Shown: positions 57,253-64,000 of the stretch, piece by piece
Position numbering within the stretch: position 1 is the first letter of the stretch
How the letters are laid out: each line of letters opens with the position of its first letter
Assembly (NCBI GenBank): GCA_037178625.1
Contig: CM074128.1
Span: forward strand, 4,216,001-4,280,000
DNA length: 64,000 nt
Source of the DNA: Skeletonema tropicum
Taxonomy: Eukaryota; Bacillariophyta; Thalassiosirophyceae; Thalassiosirales; Thalassiosiraceae
Direction of reading: 5' to 3'
The notes under the pieces: generated by a model
Told to the model about the DNA's origin: nothing
The model's database searches: none
What the model saw: the letters and a program-made list of their open reading frames with translations, nothing else
Program-made: the position numbers and the translations under genes

Positions 57253-58329
57253 TTAATTTCCCGAATAGATTCGCAACACACTCTGCATATTCCCCCGACA
57301 TATTGGGCAAGTTCGTTGTCCACTTTGACCGCTCATACACACGTCAGAGCATCGATTGCAGAGACATAAATGCCCACAAGGAACGACTGCCATGATAGGA
57401 ACCTCATCATGACAGACCACGCAGGTGTTCTGGTTGCTGTCATTCTCATTTGATGCCGTGATTGTATCATTGTCAAGAGTAATACGCGATTGCGTCTCGG
57501 GTGGCATAGACTGCATCGACTCATAGAAGGACCGCTTCTTTTTGCGCAACATTGCTTCCATGTCCTTGATATCTTTTGCTTCTTCGACCATACGTTTCTC
57601 AAGCGTTGCTTCCAGGGATGATATTCGTGTCGCAGCGTTTTGCTGAGCAGCAGCAGCCTCACGCTCATCTCGCTCTGCCCGCAATGTCTCCCTTCGAATC
57701 CGTACTCTTTCCTCGCGCACAGCAGCCTCTCTTCGAATCCGTCCCCTTTCCTCGCGCGCAGCAGCCTCCCGTTGAACCCGATCCCCTTTCCTCTCTCTCA
57801 GCAGCCTCGCGAGCTTCACGTTCTCTCTCTTCACGCTCAGCCGCTTCTCTGGCCTCTCTCGCTGCCCTCCTGTCTCTAGCCCCACGCTTCCGAAGCTTCC
57901 GCTTATTATTATTAGCTGTAGTGCACCCTCTAAGTTCTTGCGGAGATTACTTGTCCTGCCGTTTCTGTAGCCGCATTTGCCCCTATGAGTCCTGCTCCTG
58001 GCGGAGGAGGGGGAGATTGCGGTCGTTCGTATGGCACCGCGCCTCCCTTACTTATACCCAAATGATAATGTGACAACGCAGCGCTATTTGTTGCATAATA
58101 ACCTGCCCATTTAGCTCTCTGCAGAGCCTCTGTGTTATTTGGATTAGCAGTGACTGTGGAACTGGCTTTTTCGGCTTGTGCATTCCATAAATGGAAATAA
58201 TTTGTGTAATGTTGAACTAATTGAGCGTGACTTTTCCCGTGCTTGTAAATTAGTTGAGGCGGCTGAAGGAGCAGCTGTGTTAGAGACCCACTGATGGCCA
58301 TTCCAGACTTGAGAACTCGTAGACGACAT
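57253..58329 (-). CDS. RING-HC finger protein with long Arg/Glu coiled coil; frame-broken
   Basis: The ATG at 58329 begins MSSTSSQVWNGHQWVSN. A helical Ala-rich region follows (NAQAEKASSTVTANPNN), then a Pro-rich segment, a charged coiled coil made of REAAxREER-type repeats (57880-57640), and a C-terminal RING: CVVCHDEVPIMAVVPCGHLC, then CNRC and CPICRG. The C3HC4 finger at the extreme C-terminus resembles inhibitor-of-apoptosis and MIB-type E3 ubiquitin ligases. Three one-base (+1) skips, near 58247, 57932 and 57784 (the last in a GGGG run), join the pieces into about 355 residues. Substrate is unknown. Confidence 0.7.
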
Positions 58330-59050
58330 GACACTGAAATGCTATTACTCTCCTGCTCTTAATCTAATACAATAGCAATAGATACCTCCTCTCCTCCTTC
58401 CGTCCTGAACATCGTCTTCTGTCATCTCACTTACTCATCTCAAGCTCATCTCATCGTTTCGTGTAGCACAGAACGTCTCATTCCCTTAGACGATCACTCA
58501 CTTCTCACCAATCTTTATCCTTGTTATGTATCCTTACCATGTAATTATATTATTAGTTGATGTTATCGCAGTAGTACTGATTAGTTTGTATACATATTAC
58601 ATAATCATTAACGTAGAGTGAGAAACGAATCGGTTTATCAGACAGCCATTCTCACGGCTGCATCTACGATGGCAGCGTTCGAAAAGAATAGAATACGGGG
58701 AGAAAATGATGACAATATTTATTCTATTCTCCGACGGGGAGGAACGCGGACATAATATGAGGAAATGGAACCGGTTCACTGAGGTTCTATTTGACTGAGA
58801 GGAACGATAAGATGAATTTGTCGAGGAATGCGAGAGGAAAGAAGGAAAGAGATTCGATATCGATATAAAGAATTGCCGAGGACGCCGGCATAATAATTGG
58901 CCCCCCAGTAAGGACACCTGGGATATCAACAACCATCGCCGAGGAATGCCGGCGATAAATAAATCGGCCCTGCTGGGGAGGAATGCCTCCGTCTGCATAA
59001 AAGGAATTGGCCCAAAAGATAGTCCGAAGACTTTAAACTGGGAACAAATA
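58330..59050. other. Non-coding flank grading into hairpin-rich DNA
   Basis: Upstream region of the RING gene. From about 58617 the sequence turns into irregular short inverted repeats with an AGGA loop. Clear examples are ATCGCCG/CGGCGAT around AGGAATGC near 58935, TGCCG/CGGCA near 58875 and CCCAG/CTGGG near 58905. No protein is supported. Confidence 0.5.
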
Positions 59051-59382
59051 AATAATCATCCAGGAGGGATGATCGGAACAATAATCACCCAGGAGGGGTG
59101 ATCGGTACAATATAATCATCCAGGAGGGATGATCGGAACAATAATCACCCAGGAGGGGTGATCGGTTCAATATAATCATCCAGGAGGGATGATCGGAACA
59201 ATAATCACCCAGGAGGGGTGATCGGTACAATATAATCATCCAGGAGGGATGATCGGAACAATAATCACCCAGGAGGGGTGATCGGTACAATATAATCATC
59301 CAGGAGGGATGATCGGAACAATAATCACCCAGGAGGGGTGATCGGTACAATATAATCATCCAGGAGGGATGATCGGAACAAT
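59051..59382. repeat. 60-bp tandem repeat array, ~5.5 copies, each with two hairpins
   Basis: The 60-bp unit recurs with near-perfect identity; one visible variant is GGTTCAAT for GGTACAAT near 59165. Each unit has two related 30-bp halves: ATCATCC-AGGAG-GGATGAT and ATCACCC-AGGAG-GGGTGAT. Both are 7-bp-stem hairpins with the same AGGAG loop, separated by an AT-rich spacer. Because 60 is divisible by 3, an accidental open frame crosses it on the minus strand. Confidence 0.95.
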
Positions 59383-59447
59383 ACAAATTTTCATAATCAC
59401 CGACGGGTCATCGGAAGAATAGAAGGGTGATCGGAAAAACTGAAATA

Positions 59448-59661
59448 CTGCAAGGAGCCAGTATAGACCCTGCAAGGAGCCAAGGGCGATGGAAATTGCT
59501 GCAAGGAGCCAGTGATAACACGGGAAATCGGAAATTCCTGCAAGGAGCCAGTGATAACACGGGAAATCGGAAATTGCTGCAAGGAGCCAGTGATAACACG
59601 GGAAATTGCTGCAAGGAGCCAGCAGATAGGGAATATTACAGAATATCGCTGCAAGGAGCCA
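59448..59661. repeat. Degenerate minisatellite with CTGCAAGGAGCCA core, 7 copies
   Basis: The core CTGCAAGGAGCCA starts at 59448, 59470, 59499, 59538, 59577, 59609 and 59649. The best-preserved unit is 39 bp and includes GTGATAACACGGGAAAT. Spacing varies from 22 to 40 bp. Confidence 0.9.
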
Positions 59662-59699
59662 GCAGAATCACGGAAGGAATAGGGATAACAGAGATATTA

Positions 59700-60160
59700 A
59701 CGATGTAACAGTCAATGGCAAAGTGCCGCCGCATTCTTGGAAAGATAAAGGAAAAGTAAACGTAAGTGGCAAAGTGCCACCGCGTCGTTGGAGATAGAAA
59801 AGAAAGAAAAATACCACCAGGAGGTGGGGCCAGTAGAGCCTATCGTCTTCGAAAAGAAAGAGAAATACCACTAGAATAGGAAGGAATGAAATAGATCACC
59901 GAGTAAGTGAGACGAACACCCGAAGGAGAGCATAAATAGTAGTAGTCATGGTCGCAGTGCCTGACGGAGAAAAGATGGCCGAAGTGCCGACGTAAAGTGA
60001 GAAGGCCGGAGTGCCTGTAATGTTGGTAAATGAAAAAGAATAGGGACCGTGATTGACCAGGAAGAGAGATAGGAACATTTCGTATGAGAGACGACAAGAG
60101 AGCTGAAAAGGCCAGAGTAGTAGACGAAAACTAATGTGCACCCAGAAGATAGGGTCACCG
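59700..60160. repeat. Irregular hairpin-rich repeats
   Basis: Successive GTGCC-containing palindromes such as GTGGCA-AAG-TGCCAC near 59766 and CCACC/GGTGG near 59815, each followed by an A/G-rich spacer. The same architecture as the upstream array but with diverged stems. No coding sequence. Confidence 0.6.
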
Positions 60161-61169
60161 TTAACTATGTCATATTAGTTAGATTAGAGTGGCCGCACCT
60201 CGGACGAAAGCTGAGGGGAGATACTCTAGAAGGAGAGATGTCGAACACGATAATCAACGTGAAGCCTTTGATATCCAGGGAGACAGTCCGATAGAGGACA
60301 ACTGCCGTATTCAAGGAGTAGAATACCGAAGAAAATTGAGCAGAACTAAGAGACAGATGAATAGCAAGAACAGCGGTTAACCAACAGATGCACATAAACT
60401 CTGCGAGATCGTAGAGACCTGACTTATCGGACCAGAACGAGAGTGCTCACGGTAATGAACACGGACCGGTAATATAATAGGTTGCACGTCACGGATGTCA
60501 AGTACACTATCCAAAACCTCATGGAGAGATCTGACATGGAATCGGAGACAAGATACTATGAGATATACAAGCATCCCTGCTTGATATACAAGCATCCCTG
60601 CTTGAGAATGAGATCAAACGTTAAACCACGACAAGTATGAATAAAAATCCTTTTGAGGGCATAAATGCGAGAATAGTATTCGGGACTGCTCTGCATGAGA
60701 AGTCGATTGCAAATGGAAGCCGGGAAGAGGTTGATCTCAAGACATGAATATAAGCAATGTGAAACTGAAACACAAGATGAATGCTTGAACGCTTACAGTT
60801 ACAGCAAAGCTATGACATTTAAGGTTATGGCATTTTGAGCCGACCGGCGTGATTGTTACTCTGATGATATGTATGTGCAAGTACCTTGGCACAATTCGTG
60901 TGAACATCCCTTTATCTTAGGTCAAACCAGATCAGTGAATGGCATCCCGGGTATATTGAGTACAGGACATCCGCAGACAGAGCTACGTGATGTTGCGAGA
61001 AAGATGGGGAGAGAATGGCACAGAGTGTGTCATCTAACAACTCCTCCTCCAGGAAGGGAGAGGGAGAGAAAGAGAGAAATGGACAGCACTTGCTGTAAAA
61101 AATAAGGAATAGGTGGCAACTCGATCATAACAAGAAACGGCTTGTCAACAAGTACTTTCGGGGGGGGAG
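60161..61169. other. Non-coding region between repeat array and second TIR element
   Basis: No credible protein in any frame and no transposon core recognised. It contains the short tandem duplication listed at 60562-60603 and a GAGAGGGAGAG purine run near 61055. Function unknown. Confidence 0.4.
60562..60603. repeat. 21-bp tandem duplication with internal hairpin
   Basis: Two identical copies of GATATACAAGCATCCCTGCTT. Each contains CAAGCA-TCCC-TGCTTG, a 6-bp stem with a 4-nt loop once the next G is included. Confidence 0.85.
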
Positions 61170-61228
61170 CTGGCGTTTTAAACGCCAGTAGACTCACCGT
61201 CGCACTTTTTAAAGATTTGATGAACGCT
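61170..61228 (+). repeat. Left inverted end of the second TIR element
   Basis: Palindrome plus unique inverted sequence, mirrored at 63650-63711. Confidence 0.75.
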
Positions 61229-61277
61229 AGATAAATTCGCATAACGCTAGTAAACATCTCAATCATTCCGACCTCCG

Positions 61278-61577
61278 ATGTCAGCCAAAACTCAACCGAT
61301 TGATCAATCCAAGGATTGTAACGAACTCTCCATCCAAAACGGTAGGGAAACCACCCCTATTGCAGAGTCGGGGGTGGTCAACTCATCGAGCAATGAGGCT
61401 TCAAAGAAGACGTCTCGAACTGGTCGAGTGTTGAAGCCGTCGGCGAAGCAGCAAGCTGCGAATGATGCGAGTGCATCGCGAGTCAGCCGCATCACGGGCA
61501 ACGAAAGTCTGGCTGATAAACTGCACGTTGTGACTTTAGTTCTATTCCCTCGCCATAAAAGAAAAGGGGGCGCATGA
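61278..61577 (+). CDS. Small basic ORF near the left end of the second TIR element
   Basis: About 99 residues, Ser/Ala/Lys-rich, starting inside the inverted end. It contains SIQNGRETTPI, which recurs as SIQNGRDTTPI on the opposite strand at the right end because the DNA is inverted-repeated. Its 3' end may continue by splicing or a frame shift into KGARYPSRGAF-like sequence. No known family. Confidence 0.3.
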   Translation: MSAKTQPIDQSKDCNELSIQNGRETTPIAESGVVNSSSNEASKKTSRTGRVLKPSAKQQAANDASASRVSRITGNESLADKLHVVTLVLFPRHKRKGGA

Positions 61578-61746
61578 TATCCCTCCCGAGGTGCTTTCTT
61601 TGAGAAGAACTTCTACAGGGAAGGCGAGAGCAGTCCGAGAATGGCGCCTGCTCACAGACCGGCAGCAATTGTCCACAATTAACCGTATTTTGGAATCTTA
61701 GCAGCGCTAGGAACAAGCTGTAGCGAGGGCTCTTGCAGAGATTGAC

Positions 61747-62698
61747 ATGGGAGGAGGCAGAGGAAAGAGAAAGCGAACTAGTACGGAGAAGGCGCAGCAA
61801 CAGATATCGACGGAGGTTGTCCCTCCTCCAATGATGAAGAAGAAGCGAGCGCCCACGGAAAAGACGCAGGCACAGAAAGATGAGTCTGCTAAATTGAAGA
61901 AGGCTCGTGACGACCGTCGTAATGCCGTTAGGAGGGAGAATGCGGCCAAGGAGAGAAAGAGTCGTTTGAAAGAAGATGTAAGTACCATAGTTGTTTTTCG
62001 GTCATTGCCCATGCTAATGCTATTCTCCGTCACCATGCCACCCTAACGCTGCTCTGCTGTCTATTAGAACATCACTGGGTCTCTTGTTCAGCCCGAAGCT
62101 ACCGCTGATGCTTCGGCGTCTGCCAAGGCTTTATCATCTAACAAGAACAAACGTCGCAAAGTGGATACTAAGCCTGCTAATGTTCGCCAATTGATGGACA
62201 AGACAGCCTGTAAGTTAGAAGAATCGGCGTCCAAGATTCTTATAAGTTTTCTGAGTGCAACACTCTTACTCCTGCAGCTGTTGCTGAGGCTGGTGCGGAT
62301 GCAAAGAATTCACAAGTTGCTATCAGTCTAAACACTGTTGCGCACCACCAAATAGGTAGACTTTGTGGACAAACCAAGAATAATACTATGAATGCTAATG
62401 CTAATGATGCGCCATCGCCCGACATTAAAGTTGGGATTATTGGATTAAAGAGTGAATGGGATGATTTACACCGTATAATGTTCATGCAGGTGCCGTTGAA
62501 AGTCTTCGTAGTCTCTTGGAGCAGCATCAGGAGCCAGTTCGACCCAGTACAAAAGCAGCGTTAAAGAGACTGACGAGTACTATGCGGCGGAGAAGAAGTC
62601 TAGGGCGAGAGTACCGAAAGCACAAACAACGGAACAAGTTCTTACCAAGCTTGGTTTAGCTGCTACAACTCGGACTCGGCCTTTACGTCCTAGGAACT
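61747..62698 (+). CDS. Element-borne multi-exon gene for a basic coiled-coil protein
   Basis: Exon 1 (61747-61977) encodes a highly basic N-terminus with KRKR and KKKR clusters, then a Lys/Arg/Glu coiled coil. GTAAGT at 61978 and TTAG at 62067 give exon 2 (62068-62209) with NKNKRRKVD, a nuclear-localisation-like motif. A further GTAAGT/CTGCAG intron leads to exon 3 from 62278. The 3' part is uncertain: alternative frames read AVESLRSLLEQHQEPVRPS and then AAEKKSRARVPKAQTTEQ to the stop near 62698. Probably a nuclear or DNA-binding accessory protein of the element. No catalytic motif seen. Confidence 0.4.
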
Positions 62699-62853
62699 AA
62701 TTAACTATTATAGATTGCTATCATGAGTATGTGTCTCCCTTTTCGCGTAGATGCTTGCCTAGAGAGAAGAACTCCGACTCGATAAGCTCCTTTCTGGATG
62801 CATGTGTCGCACGATTAGATTCACTCTGCCTCGTCAACCCTTCAGCTCTTGTT

Positions 62854-63510
62854 CTAGCTTTGTATAAGCTTTGAACTCTTTTGACGCCATTTAATGAGGA
62901 ACTCAATAATAGTATCTCTCTTTGTGTTCAAGTCCATCTTGTGCACTGGAATCTTCATTTTCTTCTTCGTCCTCAATTTATCTCGCTTGGTCATGCGATC
63001 TATCTCTACCAGAAGCAAAACTTTTTTGCACTCTCTTGGCTTTAGATCTTGTGCGCTTGTTGTAGTTGCAAGTTTCGTATCCAATTCCACTGTTGCCTTT
63101 AGATCTTTCACCGCAGTCTTTACCTTCGCAAGTCCATTCTCAGATCTTTCAACAGCATTATAATTGTCGATGTAGTACGTGATAAGGTATTCTTCCAAGT
63201 TCTCATCCCATTATCGAAGACAGAGACAGAGTCATCGCTGGAAGATTGACTCCTTCGGGCAGACTGCCTCTTCATCTTCATTGGACGACAACATCATAAT
63301 GATGCTCGCATGGCGTAATGAAGACATGATCATCGGTATTTGCGATTGCCTCGTTACAGCAGGCGCACTCCAGGCCATCATGGGGAGCAGCAACTTGTTC
63401 AGATTCATTTGGAGGGGGTACACTACTTCTCTCCTCCCAGTCAATTGCTGATCATTGCGAGACCTCTTACTTCGAGAGCCTCTACCGCCCGAATTACGCC
63501 CTCCCCTCAT
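62854..63510 (-). pseudogene. Broken element-borne gene, Cys-containing and coiled-coil parts
   Basis: It opens with MRGGRNSGGRGSRSKRSRND, an Arg/Gly-rich tract, at 63510. In a shifted frame it continues with DGLECACCNEAIANTDDHVF and CEHHYD, a possible small Cys/His metal site. After another break it gives a Lys/Asp-rich helix (VKTAVKDLKATVELDTKLA) and a basic tail. No single frame covers it and no transposase motif is recognised. Confidence 0.35.
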
Positions 63511-63649
63511 GGTTGATAGGGGTGGTGTCCCTACCGTTTTGGATGGAGAATAGATTCCTACCGCTACTTTTCTCCGTAGGGGTTCCGATGGATGATTTCC
63601 AGAGGTCTAAAGTCAAGCTTGTTTCTAGCTTTAAGCGAGTTTTAGTAGC

Positions 63650-63711
63650 GTTCATCAAATATTTAAAAAGTGCGACGGTGATTCTACTGGCGTTTAATAC
63701 GCCAGCTGTCG
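63650..63711 (-). repeat. Right inverted end of the second TIR element
   Basis: Mirror of 61170-61228 with scattered substitutions; the terminal palindrome is CTGGCGT-TTAAT-ACGCCAG. Confidence 0.75.
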
Positions 63712-64000
63712 CACGAACTTGATAGGGAGTAGCTTCATGCCATGTGATGAGACAGGGACAAAGACAAATTCCATGATGTTGTACATACAATATACCTTGG
63801 GATCGGCGTACAGAAGATCGTGGCAACAGAGTTGGTTACCCTGGAACTTTATGACGGAGCAAATATTAGATGCGTGTAATGGTGCACGGGCATTCAAAGT
63901 GAATCGGAAGCGAACACAAATATTAACAATCAATCGACAAACATTCTTATTTTGAATCGCAGGTTTGATGTGGTTGAGATGTCAAGAAATAGGAAGACCT
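63712..64000. other. 3' flank of the window
   Basis: Beyond the right inverted end, only short open frames without protein-like character are seen up to the end of the window. Confidence 0.4.

Larger units (their letters stand above)
61170..63711. mobile_element. Putative DNA transposon with hairpin-containing inverted ends, ~2.5 kb
   Basis: The left end 61170-61228 and the reverse complement of 63650-63711 match closely: AGCTGGCGTTTTAAACGCCA, then TCACCGTCGCACTTTTTAAA and TTTGATGAACGCTA. A second matched block lies inside (61328-61358 against 63515-63550, CTCCATCCAAAACGGTAGGG). The outermost motif is itself a palindrome (CTGGCGTTT/AAACGCCAG). The interior encodes small basic and coiled-coil proteins, not a recognisable transposase. 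A non-autonomous or poorly known element is likely. No target duplication was found. Confidence 0.65.

Noticed and set aside
24217..58329. Programmed +1 frameshifting as the accepted explanation for the breaks
   Set aside because: No shared slippery heptamer or stop-codon context is visible, and the density of up to one per 200-300 bp per gene is far above known recoding systems. Kept only as a hypothesis.
59033..59386. 117-residue minus-strand frame with a 20-residue repeat (SPLLGDYCSDHPSWMIIL type)
   Set aside because: The frame exists because the DNA repeat is exactly 60 bp. Codons follow the hairpin units, there is no leader or conserved context, and neighbouring diverged units are non-coding.
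58617..60160. CRISPR-like array
   Set aside because: The repeats are palindromic and tandem without unique equal-length spacers, and the DNA is eukaryotic nuclear with no associated genes.
1..64000. tRNA, rRNA or other structured RNA genes
   Set aside because: I looked for tRNA A- and B-box patterns and rRNA-like blocks by eye and saw none convincing; a covariance-model scan would be decisive.

Overview
The window is nuclear DNA of a photosynthetic stramenopile, most likely a centric diatom. The genes are eukaryotic and intron-poor, with short GTAAGT/GTGAGT introns of about 75-135 bp. Several precursors start with a signal peptide followed by a plastid-type transit region. There is a pyruvate:NADP+ oxidoreductase fusion and a plant/protist-type chorismate mutase. 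The organism call is an inference from gene content and no species is claimed.

Layout. 0.9-16.9 kb is gene-dense and clean: a coiled-coil protein, a PHD-PWWP chromatin reader (-), an XRCC4-like end-joining factor (-) divergent from the mismatch-repair/meiotic protein MLH3 (+), a large kelch membrane protein (-), a cyclic-nucleotide phosphodiesterase (-), plastid chorismate mutase (+) and a three-repeat membrane protein (-). 17-22.1 kb is accessory DNA: a broken coiled-coil gene and a 3-kb hAT transposon with recognisable terminal inverted repeats, a decayed transposase and duplicated internal blocks. 22.2-29.7 kb holds a bromodomain-like protein, a PUB-domain protein, a TrmB-like methyltransferase, an aspartyl protease and an M50 (site-2/RseP-type) protease. 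30.0-33.7 kb is an unclassified DNA transposon with terminal inverted repeats of about 330 bp. 34.3-58.3 kb holds a MscS-type channel, pyruvate:NADP+ oxidoreductase (6 exons, intact), a calcium-dependent protein kinase, a DEAH-box RNA helicase of the DHX29/DHX57 group, a RAD16-type SNF2 ATPase and a RING protein. 58.6-60.6 kb is hairpin-rich tandem repeats. 61.2-63.7 kb is a second element with inverted ends.

Three functional themes recur: DNA repair and chromatin (XRCC4-like, MLH3, RAD16-like, PHD-PWWP, bromodomain-like), plastid/secretory proteins (chorismate mutase, M50, aspartyl protease, TrmB-like), and signalling (phosphodiesterase, CDPK, MscS).

Two observations stand out. First, seven genes (24.2-29.7, 34.3-38.0 and 47.1-58.3 kb) are broken by roughly 35-40 frame jumps. 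Almost every one is repaired by skipping one base (+1), while ten neighbouring genes totalling about 20 kb of coding sequence have none. Second, two adjacent introns of the RAD16-like gene, flanking a 36-bp exon, are nearly identical in sequence, which suggests recent intron gain by duplication.
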